Positions 26,354 through 33,850 of a DNA stretch of 64,000 bases are shown one piece after another; the first letter of the stretch is position 1; the number at the start of each line of letters is the position of its first letter. This stretch comes from Streptomyces sp. HNM0574. GTDB lineage: Bacteria; Actinomycetota; Actinomycetes; Streptomycetales; Streptomycetaceae. A program made the position numbers and the translations under genes. Location of the stretch: assembly GCF_012726235.1 (NCBI RefSeq), contig NZ_JAASAH010000020.1:49962-113961 (forward strand), written 5' to 3'. The notes below the pieces were generated by a model, which did no database searches, was not told the DNA's origin, and saw nothing but the letters and a program-made list of their open reading frames with translations.

Positions 26354-27157
26354 ATGGGCGAGGAAGCGGTGCTGACGCCCGCACAGCATCTGAGGGCGCT
26401 GCTCACGCGGGTGCAGAACCCGTTCGAGGTCTCGGACGTGACGCTCGGACGCCTGGAGCAGGCCGTGCTGCACCGCGTCGAACCGCACGGCGCCCGGCTC
26501 AGCCGGCACGCCCCCGCGCACGCCGTGCGCTGCGGCGGTTACCGGCACAGCTTCCTGCTCACCGACGGCAGCGGCCTCCCGCTGTGGGAGCTGCGCTACG
26601 ACAGCCCGGAGGCGGACGGCGGGCAGCTGGCCGAGGTGTACGAGGACGAGTCCACGCTCCGCCGGGCCGAACGGCGCGTCCAGGAACGCTCCGGCGGCAC
26701 CGGCCCGTACGACCCCTTCGACCCGCACACCGCGCTCGACCGGCTGGAGCACCCGCTCGACGGGCCGCCGGGCGGCGCCGGCCACCGCTTTGTCGGCGCG
26801 CGCCCCGGCGGCCGCCGCTACGGCGAGGGCAACTCCCCCGAGCACGCCCGCCGCCTGCTGCGCCGCGCCGAGAACGCCGACCGCCCCGGCGACGAGACGC
26901 TCCGGCTGCTGGCCACCGCGCGCGGCCACGAGATCGTGCACGTCCCCAAGCCGCACGCGCTGGCCCGCCAGTGGCACGTGTGGTGCTCGGTGTACGAGCA
27001 CGCCTTCCTGCTGGAGGACGGGCGCGAGATCAGCCTGTACGAACTGGAGCACGACCTCACCGGGACGGGACGCCTCGTCTGCGAGGTCTACCTGGAGGAA
27101 GACGTCGCCGACCGGGCCGCGCACCGGCACGCGCGGAACCACGGCATCGGCGGCTGA
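26354..27157 (+). CDS. DUF6227 family protein
   Basis: 267 residues with two related halves: residues about 50-120 (GGYRHSFLLTDGSGLPLWELRYDSPEADGGQLAEVYEDE) and about 200-260 (WCSVYEHAFLLEDGREISLYELEHDLTGTGRLVCEVYLEED). Both share the pattern xFLLxDGxxxxLxELxxDxTxxGxxxxEVYxxE, so the protein is an internal duplication. This matches the Streptomyces family I know as DUF6227, of unknown function. ATG 26354 has GGAGG eight bases upstream; an in-frame ATG at 26315 has a ribosome-binding site only four bases away and is less likely. Confidence 0.7.
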   Translation: MGEEAVLTPAQHLRALLTRVQNPFEVSDVTLGRLEQAVLHRVEPHGARLSRHAPAHAVRCGGYRHSFLLTDGSGLPLWELRYDSPEADGGQLAEVYEDESTLRRAERRVQERSGGTGPYDPFDPHTALDRLEHPLDGPPGGAGHRFVGARPGGRRYGEGNSPEHARRLLRRAENADRPGDETLRLLATARGHEIVHVPKPHALARQWHVWCSVYEHAFLLEDGREISLYELEHDLTGTGRLVCEVYLEEDVADRAAHRHARNHGIGG

Positions 27158-27193
27158 CGGATCTCTGCCCATGGGCTGACCGCCCGTGTGCCC

Positions 27194-27223
27194 TTGTGAC
27201 CTTTCACGGCCCGGTCCTATCGT
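27194..27223 (+). promoter_or_regulatory. Promoter of the LysM-M23 peptidase gene
   Basis: TTGTGA (27194-27199), 18-bp spacer, TATCGT (27218-27223), leaving a leader of about 40 bases before ATG 27270. This is too short for the c-di-AMP riboswitch often seen upstream of Streptomyces cell-wall hydrolase genes. Confidence 0.5.
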
Positions 27224-27269
27224 CTTCGCAACTCCCGCTCCCGGGAGCCCAGTTGACCGGAGGACCGCC

Positions 27270-28316
27270 ATGTCCGCACGGGGACGACACCGCCGCAGCA
27301 CTCCGGGCCCGCTCGCGCGCACCTCGTTCCGGGTGACGGCGGGCGGCGCCGGCATCGCCCTGCCCCTCACGGCCGCCCAGCTCGCCCAGGCCACACCCCC
27401 CGAAGCCGCCGACACGGCGGACCACGCGCCGCGCACTGCCCCGGCGGCCGCCGCGCGCGCCGGGCAGGCACCCGTCACGAGCCGGGCCGCCGAGCGGGAC
27501 GCGCGGGCGGAACAGGCGCGGCGCGAGCGGGCCGAACGGGCCACCACCTACGAAGTCGTCGGCGGGGACTCGCTGTTCGCGATCTCCGAGCGCCAGGACG
27601 TCGAGGGCGGCTGGCAGGCCCTCTACGCCCGCAACCGCCCCGCCATCGGCCCCGACCCGGACCTGATCCGGCCGGGACAGCGGCTGGAGCTCGGGGGCGG
27701 GGGCGGGGGCGCGGAGGGCCGCGAGGCCGGGCGCGAGGGCGAGCGGGCGGAGGAGCGGGCAGCCGAGCGTGCGGAGGAGCGGCGGGCGGCGGCCCGTGCG
27801 GAGAAGCAGCGGGCGGAGAAGCGCCGGGCCGAGGAGAAGGCCGCCGAGGAGCGGGCCGCCGCCGAGCGGGAGCGGGCCGCCGTACGAGCCGAGCGGGAGC
27901 GGGAGCGGGCCGCCGCGTCGGCCCCCGTCAGCGGGGTCGGGCCCGGGACGGCGTACCGCGTCTCGGGCGGCAACTGGTCGTCCGGGTACCACACCGGCGT
28001 GGACTTTCCCGTCGCCACCGGCACCAGCGTGCGGGCCGTCGGCGGGGGCCGGGTCGTCTCGGCCGGCTGGGCCGACGCGTACGGGTACCAGGTGGTGCTG
28101 CGGCACGACGACGGGAAGTACAGCCAGTACGCGCACCTTTCGGCCATCTCCGTCTCGGCCGGCCAGAGCGTCAACTCCGGGCAGCGGCTGGGGCGTTCGG
28201 GCGCCACGGGCAACGTCACCGGGCCGCACCTGCACTTCGAGATCCGCACCGGGCCCGGCTACGGCACGGACATCAACCCGCTCGCCTACCTCCGCGCGCG
28301 CGGCGTACGCCTCTGA
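27270..28316 (+). CDS. Secreted LysM and M23 peptidase
   Basis: 348 residues. A basic N-terminus and a hydrophobic run (TAGGAGIALPLTAAQLAQA, about 27-45) form an export signal. A LysM domain (YEVVGGDSLFAISERQ...) at about 91-140 binds peptidoglycan. A charged Arg/Glu/Ala coiled segment (about 150-210, repeats of EERAAERAEERR) acts as a spacer, and the M23 metallopeptidase domain (about 225-345) has zinc ligands in HTGVDF and HLHFEIR. It cleaves peptide crosslinks in the wall. The ATG has GGAGG six bases upstream. The 3' end overlaps the convergent DUF6343 gene by 31 bp. Confidence 0.93.
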   Translation: MSARGRHRRSTPGPLARTSFRVTAGGAGIALPLTAAQLAQATPPEAADTADHAPRTAPAAAARAGQAPVTSRAAERDARAEQARRERAERATTYEVVGGDSLFAISERQDVEGGWQALYARNRPAIGPDPDLIRPGQRLELGGGGGGAEGREAGREGERAEERAAERAEERRAAARAEKQRAEKRRAEEKAAEERAAAERERAAVRAERERERAAASAPVSGVGPGTAYRVSGGNWSSGYHTGVDFPVATGTSVRAVGGGRVVSAGWADAYGYQVVLRHDDGKYSQYAHLSAISVSAGQSVNSGQRLGRSGATGNVTGPHLHFEIRTGPGYGTDINPLAYLRARGVRL

Positions 28317-28594
28317 CGCTCCCGCTCGTCCCTGGCGTCGTCCCCGCGCCGGCGGCGCCTGAGCACCACGGCCAGGTCGACGGCGGCGAACAGCGCGAGC
28401 AGACCGCAGACCACCGTCAGCACCCGCAGCGACCCCTCGCTGGGCACGTCGCCAGGACCGGTCTGCGTCATCCAGTACCAGAACAGCGCCGTCCCGGCGA
28501 CGAACAGCGGGACGAACACGGTGGCCAGCAGCTGCCGCAGCCGCAGGTCACTCCGCGCCGTCACCGGCTCACTCCCCCGCCGATTCCGCAACAC
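28286..28594 (-). CDS. DUF6343 family two-helix membrane protein
   Basis: 102 residues. After a basic start with RGSEPVTARSDLRLRQLL, hydrophobic segments at about 23-40 and 55-77 are followed by a very basic tail (RRRRRGDDARDERERQRRTPRARR). The phrase GSEPVTARSxLRLR is the signature of the family. GTG 28594 has GGAGG eight bases upstream. The 3' end overlaps the M23 peptidase 3' end on the other strand by 31 bp, with no room for a terminator between them. Confidence 0.8.
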   Translation of the reverse strand: MLRNRRGSEPVTARSDLRLRQLLATVFVPLFVAGTALFWYWMTQTGPGDVPSEGSLRVLTVVCGLLALFAAVDLAVVLRRRRRGDDARDERERQRRTPRARR

Positions 28595-28733
28595 CGCACC
28601 CGCCTCCCTCCGGACACCGGGGGCTCTCCTCCCAGTGTCGCGCGGGGTGCGAGGAGAGCCGAAACGCACGCACGGGCAGGCAGTATGTGCCCGAGCGCTT
28701 ACGTTCAGTACCGCATGCGCGTCAGGCGACGCG

Positions 28734-29267
28734 TCAGCGCCATCCGTCGAGGGAGACCTGCGGGCCATCCGCCAGGTACCCGCGCAGGGCGCTGGCAGTG
28801 GTGCTCACAAAGTCTTCGGGGATCGCGGCGGTGTTGAACCAGCGGACCTGGGAGTGCTTGCGAGGTTCGCGGTTCTCGGGCTCTCCGGACCAGTCGTGCG
28901 CGGTGAAGACGACGGTGAAGAAGCCGTTGGGGGATTCGACGCCGCGCGCGCCATGGATGAGGTGGGCGACGCGGAGGGACTCGGGCTTCACCGTCAGGCC
29001 GGTCTCCTCGTAGAGCTCGCGTACGGCGGTGTCGGTGATGGATTCACCGGGGTCGTTCTTGCCGACGGGCAGGTCCCATTTGCCTTGGGCGAACTTGGCG
29101 TTGGGGCCGCGCTGGAGGAGCAGGACACGGTCGTTGGCGGTGTCGTGGACGATGACGGCGGCAACCAGCAGGGTCATCGATTCCAGGGCGGGCGGGAGAG
29201 CGCTGGGTGCGTCGTTGGTGTGCGGCTGGGCCACGGTGTTCCCTTCGTTCGCCGGGGTGTTGGGCAT
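28734..29267 (-). CDS. NUDIX hydrolase
   Basis: 177 residues. A complete Nudix box at about 68-90 (G-x5-E-x7-REUxEExGU: GKNDPGESITDTAVRELYEETGL) with the strand LLQRGPNAKFAQGKWDLPVGK before it. Such enzymes split nucleoside diphosphate linked to another group; substrate unknown. The ATG at 29267 begins two bases after the stop of the HTH regulator (TAACATG), so the two are coupled; GTG 29234 with GAAGGG upstream is an alternative start. It is the last gene of the regulator transcript and, with the plus-strand genes from 30813, part of a compact unknown cluster. Confidence 0.92.
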   Translation of the reverse strand: MPNTPANEGNTVAQPHTNDAPSALPPALESMTLLVAAVIVHDTANDRVLLLQRGPNAKFAQGKWDLPVGKNDPGESITDTAVRELYEETGLTVKPESLRVAHLIHGARGVESPNGFFTVVFTAHDWSGEPENREPRKHSQVRWFNTAAIPEDFVSTTASALRGYLADGPQVSLDGWR

Positions 29268-29268
29268 G

Positions 29269-30624
29269 TTAGAGGAGCGCTTCGCGTACGCGGCGGTGGA
29301 GTTGGGTGGCGCCGGGGACTTGGCGTCGCTGGTAGGTGGCGAGGGTGGGGCGGATGGAGGCGATGGCTTTGCGGGTGCGGTCGGAGGTCATGCCGTCCAT
29401 GAGGTCGAGGGCGGTGGTCCAGGCGGCGATGGCTTCGTCGGCGCGGGCCTGGGCGGCGAGGCTGTCGCCGAGGTCGGCGTGGGTGAGGGCGTGGACGCGT
29501 TTGTACTGGGCCGGGTCCCAGCGGGTGAGGGCGGCGCGGTGCTGGAGTTCGGTGCCGGGGTGGTCGGCGAGGTCGGTGAGAGTGCGGGCGGTGTGGCTGG
29601 CGACGGTGCCGGCGGCGGGTCCGGAGACGAGGGAGTAGCTGGGCTGGGGCACGTCGTCGCGGAGGAGGGCGTCTTCGGCGGACAGCAGGGCGCGGGCGGC
29701 TGCGGGCTTCTCGCCGACGGCGGCGTAGGCGCGGGCATGGGTGATGTGGAGGAGCGCTTCGGTCTGGCCGTCGACGTGGTCGAGCCCGCGCGTGAGGGCG
29801 CCTTCGACGAGGTCGACGCAGTGGTGGGGTTGTTTGAGGCTGAGGGCCTGGTGGGCGAGGGCGCGCATCATCCAGGCCGCGTGGGCGTGGGGGTCGGCTT
29901 CGCAGGCGAGTTGGTAGCCGATGTGGTAGTAGCGCTGGGCGGCGCCCTCCTGGCCGAGGTCGTGGTGTTTCCATCCGGCGAGGTAGGCGAGTTCGGCGAC
30001 TGCTCCGAAGGCTTGGCGGCGGACGTGGTCGCTGGGGAAGCGTCCGCGTAGCAGGGGTGCTGCGGTGTCGGCCAGGTAGGCGGTGACGGTGGTGAGGCCG
30101 TGGCCGCCGCCGAGGCGCTCGTCGGCGGCGCTGAAGGCGGTGGTGATGTTGCGTACGACAGTCACGTCCTCCTCGCCGATGGTTATGTGGCCGGTGCGGG
30201 CGCGCAGGAGTCGGGAGGTGGCTTCGTGGTCGTAGCCGAGCGGCATGGTCACGCCGGCGGTGGTGAAGGCGGCGACGGCGAGGAAGCGGCGGCGTTCCAC
30301 GTCTGCGCGGCCCAGGTCGGTGGCGGCCGCCACCGGATCGCTCGTGGTGGAGAGGTCTGAGCCCTCGTCCTGGAGGCCGAGTTCGCGGGGTGTGATGGTG
30401 CGGCCGGTGCGCCGTGAGAGGGCCTCGGCGAGGTACTGAGGGACGCGGCCGGTGGGGCGGCGGATGCCGTTGATCCAGTGGGAGATGGCGGCCTTGTTGG
30501 TCTGCAGTATTTCGCCGTTCTCCGCTGCCACTTGGCGCACGGCGCGGGCCAACACGTCGTAGGTGCAGCCGGATTCGGCAACCACGTCGCGGAGCCGGTT
30601 GTTGGGTTCGCCTCGCGTTGCCAC
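29269..30624 (-). CDS. Helix-turn-helix regulator with TPR-like C-terminal repeats
   Basis: 451 residues. An XRE-type HTH lies near 8-60 (NRLRDVVAESGCTYDVLARAVRQVAAENG, then NKAAISHWINGIRRPTG). A hydrophobic segment (RRRFLAVAAFTTAGVTMPLG) follows near 105-125. The remaining 300 residues are helical repeats with regular Ala/Leu spacing, TPR-like (ALAHQALSLKQPHHCVDLVEGAL, ALLHITHARAYAAVGEKPAAARALL). In Streptomyces such proteins often control a divergent or linked biosynthetic cluster. GTG 30624 was chosen (GGGGAGGGG upstream). Coupled to the NUDIX gene. The palindrome 30683-30705 lies in its promoter region. Confidence 0.85.
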   Translation of the reverse strand: MATRGEPNNRLRDVVAESGCTYDVLARAVRQVAAENGEILQTNKAAISHWINGIRRPTGRVPQYLAEALSRRTGRTITPRELGLQDEGSDLSTTSDPVAAATDLGRADVERRRFLAVAAFTTAGVTMPLGYDHEATSRLLRARTGHITIGEEDVTVVRNITTAFSAADERLGGGHGLTTVTAYLADTAAPLLRGRFPSDHVRRQAFGAVAELAYLAGWKHHDLGQEGAAQRYYHIGYQLACEADPHAHAAWMMRALAHQALSLKQPHHCVDLVEGALTRGLDHVDGQTEALLHITHARAYAAVGEKPAAARALLSAEDALLRDDVPQPSYSLVSGPAAGTVASHTARTLTDLADHPGTELQHRAALTRWDPAQYKRVHALTHADLGDSLAAQARADEAIAAWTTALDLMDGMTSDRTRKAIASIRPTLATYQRRQVPGATQLHRRVREALL

Positions 30625-30682
30625 AGCCCCTCCCCGAGTAGCGCTGTAAACCGCGTATACCACCTTGCGTGCTCTCCACCGT

Positions 30683-30705
30683 ACCGACTGTGAGCGTCAG
30701 TCGGT
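30683..30705. promoter_or_regulatory. Palindrome ACCGACTG-N7-CAGTCGGT in the divergent region
   Basis: Perfect 8-bp arms (30683-30690, 30698-30705) between the HTH gene start (30624) and the 155-residue gene start (30813). It is placed to control both transcripts, and is the likely target of the HTH regulator. Confidence 0.5.
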
Positions 30706-30812
30706 TCACTGATTGCAGGCCGCCCGGAGCGCACGGACACCCATCCAGGCTCCCCGCCCAAGGTCCGGCCCCCGGGCGGCCTTCCATCCGTACGAGCAAC
30801 GGAGGCACAGGC

Positions 30813-31280
30813 ATGACCACCCTCTCCGACACGACAGACACGACCATCACGGTCGAGCTGTCCGAGCAGTTCGACCCGCGCTGGAGCCGCCTGCCGGGCA
30901 TCACGGTGGACGGGCACCGGCTCACCCTCGACCCCGAGGCGTACTTCTTCCGCTTCGAGTCGCACAGCTGGCTGCTGGCCGATTGGGAGTTGGTCAAGAG
31001 CGAGCTGCTGCCCGTTCAGGAGACGGCCGAGAGCGCGGTCGAGCAGCTGGCGCTGGACTTCATCACGGCGCACGCCGCCCCGACGAAGGACGCCGAGTCC
31101 ATCAAGGCCCATGCGGCCCTGGGCGGACGACTGGTGCACGGCTGCCAGTCCGTACCGGACCAGGCCGGCGGCGTGGTGGCCCCGTACGGCACTGCGATGC
31201 CCACCTTCCGCGACGAACTGGCCGCGCTCAAGGGCGACTGGCTCGACCAGGTCTACGCCCACCGTCCCGCCCAAGACTGA
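30813..31280 (+). CDS. Hypothetical protein (155 aa), first gene of the unknown cluster
   Basis: The ATG follows CGGAGGCACAGG, a good ribosome-binding site. The protein opens with a Thr/Asp-rich stretch (TTLSDTTDTTITVELSEQFDPRWSRLPG), then an aromatic segment (LDPEAYFFRFESHSWLLADWELVKSELLP), a helical part, a single Cys, and a C-terminal LKGDWLDQVYAHR. No catalytic or metal motif can be seen and no family was recognised. It is separated from the next gene by a strong hairpin (31293-31337), so it is probably expressed at a higher level than the genes behind it. A peptide precursor is unlikely given the globular, charged composition. Confidence 0.7.
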   Translation: MTTLSDTTDTTITVELSEQFDPRWSRLPGITVDGHRLTLDPEAYFFRFESHSWLLADWELVKSELLPVQETAESAVEQLALDFITAHAAPTKDAESIKAHAALGGRLVHGCQSVPDQAGGVVAPYGTAMPTFRDELAALKGDWLDQVYAHRPAQD

Positions 31281-31292
31281 CCACTCCGTACT

Positions 31293-31337
31293 GCCGCTGG
31301 GCGGGCGGGCGAGGAGCCAACCTGCCCGCCCAGCGGC
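31293..31337 (+). terminator. Intercistronic hairpin, possible attenuator
   Basis: GCCGCTGGGCGGGC (31293-31306) and GCCCGCCCAGCGGC (31324-31337) pair perfectly over 14 bp with a 17-base loop, between the unknown 155-residue gene and the phosphotransferase-like gene. No other promoter is obvious before 31363, so read-through is expected to supply the genes behind it. Confidence 0.65.
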
Positions 31338-31362
31338 TTCCCACCGCACTGGAGCACACCCG

Positions 31363-32277
31363 ATGGATCAGAAGGACGCTTCCGCCGAACTCCTCGCCGA
31401 CCTGTGCACCCTCACCAGGCGCGCCGAACCCCAACGGGTCCCTGTGCGCGTGTGGTTCATGTCCGGGGTCGAACGGGTCACCTTTCCCGACGGCGCGACC
31501 GCTGTCTTCAAGTACGCCCGCCCGCCCTTCAACCGCGAGGACCAGGCGCTGCGCATGGCCCGCACACGCGGCGTCCCCGTGCCCCGCGTGCACGCCTCCG
31601 CCCAGCGGGAGGGCTGGCTCGGGATGCTGATGGACGACCTCGGTGAACCCGTCCGCGAAGCCGACAACTCGGACGGCGCCGCAGCGGCCGTGGCCCTGCA
31701 CGCCGCCAGGCCCGTCACTGTCCTGCCGCTGCTGGATGAGGCCCGCCTGGCTGCCCTTCCGGCGCGGGCGCTCGACCACCTCGATCACCTGCGCAAGGCC
31801 GACCGCTGGCCGGATACCGGAGACGTTGAGGCGACGCTCGACCGCCTGGCTCAAGCCGCCGGCGTCCGAGCACGAGGCGCCGACCTCGCCCCTTTCGGCT
31901 GGGTGCACTCCGAGTTCCACCCCACCAGCCTGCACATCTCCCACAGGGGATGGCGGCTGCTGGATCTCGCCCGCGCCTTCACCGGCCCCGGCCTGCTCGA
32001 CCTCGCCAGCTGGCACGGCACCCTCGACGACCCGGACCCCACCCGGCTTCGGCAACTGCTCGAAACGTACGTGGCTAGCGGTGGCACACCGGACGCCTTC
32101 ACCGAGCGCGGGGGCTTGCCTGCCGAGGCGTGGGCGCTGGGATGGCACCGGGTCTGGGCCGTGGAGTGGTTCATGGAACAGGCCATCCGCTGGATCAACG
32201 ACCCAACCACCGACCCGGCCTACCTCAAGGTCGTGCGGCGCCATCTCACGGACGCTGTAAGGCTGTTGGAGGCGTGA
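31363..32277 (+). CDS. Phosphotransferase-fold (APH-like) protein with altered catalytic loop
   Basis: 304 residues with the aminoglycoside-phosphotransferase/choline-kinase fold: a nucleotide-side Lys (TAVFKYARPPFNREDQAL, Lys50), a hinge (GMLMDDLGEPV), and the catalytic loop near 180-190. The usual HGDLHPGN is here VHSEFHPTSL, so the base Asp is Glu184 and the metal-binding Asn is Ser189, while the later metal Asp is present (LLDLARAF, Asp201). Real kinases rarely vary at these places, so it may be a binding protein or an atypical transferase. The ATG follows GGAG. Its stop overlaps the ATG of the methyltransferase (TGATG), so the two are coupled. Confidence 0.75.
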   Translation: MDQKDASAELLADLCTLTRRAEPQRVPVRVWFMSGVERVTFPDGATAVFKYARPPFNREDQALRMARTRGVPVPRVHASAQREGWLGMLMDDLGEPVREADNSDGAAAAVALHAARPVTVLPLLDEARLAALPARALDHLDHLRKADRWPDTGDVEATLDRLAQAAGVRARGADLAPFGWVHSEFHPTSLHISHRGWRLLDLARAFTGPGLLDLASWHGTLDDPDPTRLRQLLETYVASGGTPDAFTERGGLPAEAWALGWHRVWAVEWFMEQAIRWINDPTTDPAYLKVVRRHLTDAVRLLEA

Positions 32278-32972
32278 TGGCCACCACGTATCCCTCGCCA
32301 TGGCATGCTCACGCACTCCAGCGGCTGGCTTCCGGCCCCGCCGAGCCGCTCACACCGCCTGCCCGGATGGAATGGACCCCACATCGCGCACACGGACCCG
32401 GAGCTGAGCTCCTCGGCACCGAGCTGCGAGGCCGCCGCGTCCTCGAACTCGGCTGCGGCCCAGGCCACAACGCCGCCCACCTCGCCCATCGCACAGGCGC
32501 CCGGGTGACGGGCATCGACCTGGTCGGCCTCCAGGTGCGGCGAGCCCGCAGCCACTACGGGCACGTCGCCGGCCTCTCTTTCACCGCCGCGCACGCTCTG
32601 CACTACCTCCAGGCCGACCAAGGGCCCTTCGACGTCATCTATTCCGTCTTCGGCGCCATCGGCCTCGTCGCACCGGAACTGCTGCTTCCTGCGACCGTCG
32701 GCTGTCTCGCCGGGCTAGGGCTGCTCGTCTTCGCTGTACCCCACCCGCGACGGCACGGCCGCTCGCCGGGCCCCGGAACCTACCCCCACCGCGACTTCCT
32801 GGCCTTGCCCGACCGCAGCCGGCTTCCTCTCGTCCGCTGGGAGCTCGCTCCCAGCGCATGGGCCCGCCACCTGCGGCGTGCCGGGTTCACGCACGTCACG
32901 AGTCAGGCCATCGGCAACCCCGGCAAGGGACGTTGGCCCACCACGCTCCTGATCACCGCGTACAAGCTTTGA
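32277..32972 (+). CDS. Class I SAM-dependent methyltransferase
   Basis: 231 residues. SAM motif I VLELGCGPGHNAAHLA near 58-73, an acidic loop GIDLVGLQVRRA near 82-93, and motif II-like FDVIYSVFGAIGLV near 117-130. The C-terminus is not the usual methyltransferase cap and ends in basic/aromatic segments. ATG 32277 overlaps the stop of the APH-like gene by one base, so translation is coupled. Substrate unknown. Together with the APH-like, HAD and small Cys proteins it looks like a tailoring set for a common, unidentified substrate, which is inference. Confidence 0.85.
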   Translation: MATTYPSPWHAHALQRLASGPAEPLTPPARMEWTPHRAHGPGAELLGTELRGRRVLELGCGPGHNAAHLAHRTGARVTGIDLVGLQVRRARSHYGHVAGLSFTAAHALHYLQADQGPFDVIYSVFGAIGLVAPELLLPATVGCLAGLGLLVFAVPHPRRHGRSPGPGTYPHRDFLALPDRSRLPLVRWELAPSAWARHLRRAGFTHVTSQAIGNPGKGRWPTTLLITAYKL

Positions 32973-32994
32973 CCCCGCCCCGCTGGAGGCACCG

Positions 32995-33573
32995 ATGCGT
33001 CAGCTTCGCCTGCTCATCGACATCGACGGAGTCCTCATTCCCTTCCCCGATCCGGACGGTTCCGCTCCGGCAGGCCACGTCCACCACCACGTCGTCCCGT
33101 CCGGACGGGACCCGTCCGCGCCCGTCCCGATCTGGCTCCACCCCGCCCACGGCCCCATGCTCCGCGCGGTAACGCAGACCAGCAGGCTCGCCCCACGCTG
33201 GTGCACCAGCTGGCGGCACGACGCGAGCCGACACATCGCGCCCCTCCTCGGCCTGCCGCCCTGGCCCCACCTGAACCTCCCCCGACCGCAGATCAACACC
33301 AGCCACCCCAACGGCTACCTGTGGAAACGCGACTTCGTCGACGCCTGGCTCGACGACGCACCCGCCATCTGGATCGATGACGACTTCACCGCCCTCGACC
33401 GCGCCTGGGCCACCCAACGCACCGCCCACGGCCGACCGACCCTCCTCGTCCAGCCCGACCCGCACATCGGACTGCTGCCCAAACACCTCACATCCGTGGA
33501 GCGTTGGGCTTCCGGGTTCGACCGGACGCAGGCAAGGTCCACCCGGAAACCCCGTGAGTACCCCGTCCGTTGA
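32995..33573 (+). CDS. HAD-like protein
   Basis: 192 residues. The N-terminal LLIDIDGVLIPF (Asp9, Asp11) is HAD motif I, and WIDDDFTALD near 122-131 is the metal-binding motif IV. There is a Trp/Pro-rich middle with a possible substrate pocket (RWCTSWRHDASRHIAPLLGLPPWPHLNLP). This resembles the HAD domain of Swiss-army-knife RNA-repair proteins and related phosphatases. ATG 32995 is 22 bp after the methyltransferase stop and has GGAGG nine bases before it. The end overlaps the small Cys protein start by 20 bp. Confidence 0.75.
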   Translation: MRQLRLLIDIDGVLIPFPDPDGSAPAGHVHHHVVPSGRDPSAPVPIWLHPAHGPMLRAVTQTSRLAPRWCTSWRHDASRHIAPLLGLPPWPHLNLPRPQINTSHPNGYLWKRDFVDAWLDDAPAIWIDDDFTALDRAWATQRTAHGRPTLLVQPDPHIGLLPKHLTSVERWASGFDRTQARSTRKPREYPVR

Positions 33574-33841
33574 GCCCGGGCCGAGGAATCCCATACCACG
33601 GCTGCTCGCAGCACGGACCGATGACGGGAATCACTGGGTGACCGGCCTGTGCATGCTCTACTGCCGACGCGACCACACACGCGTGCTGTGGCTCGGCCCC
33701 ATCCACGCCCCGGACTCCATCGGCAACCTGTACGGCTGCGGCCAGTGCATCGCGGAACTTCACCACATGGTCCACGAACAGCTGCGCCGGAAGGATCTCG
33801 GATCGCTGCCTGACCGGGGATCCAGACCGCACCTGTTCTGA
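33554..33841 (+). CDS. Small CxxxC/CxxC protein, last gene of the cluster
   Basis: 95 residues from GTG 33554, overlapping the HAD gene end by 20 bp. Cys33-x3-Cys37 and Cys62-x2-Cys65, with His41, His51, His70 and His71 nearby, give a likely zinc-binding knuckle (GLCMLYCRRDH ... YGCGQCIAELHHMVHEQL). No domain family recognised. It is the last gene before the convergent nik operon, whose stop follows ten bases later on the other strand. The overlap argues for co-translation with the HAD-like protein. Other in-frame starts upstream of 33554 lie deep in the HAD gene and are less likely. Confidence 0.6.
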   Translation: MSTPSVEPGPRNPIPRLLAARTDDGNHWVTGLCMLYCRRDHTRVLWLGPIHAPDSIGNLYGCGQCIAELHHMVHEQLRRKDLGSLPDRGSRPHLF

Positions 33842-33850
33842 CAGGCCGGG

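Noticed and set aside
27194..27269. c-di-AMP riboswitch upstream of the LysM-M23 gene
   Set aside because: The leader after the likely promoter is only about 40 bases, too short, and the conserved motifs are absent.
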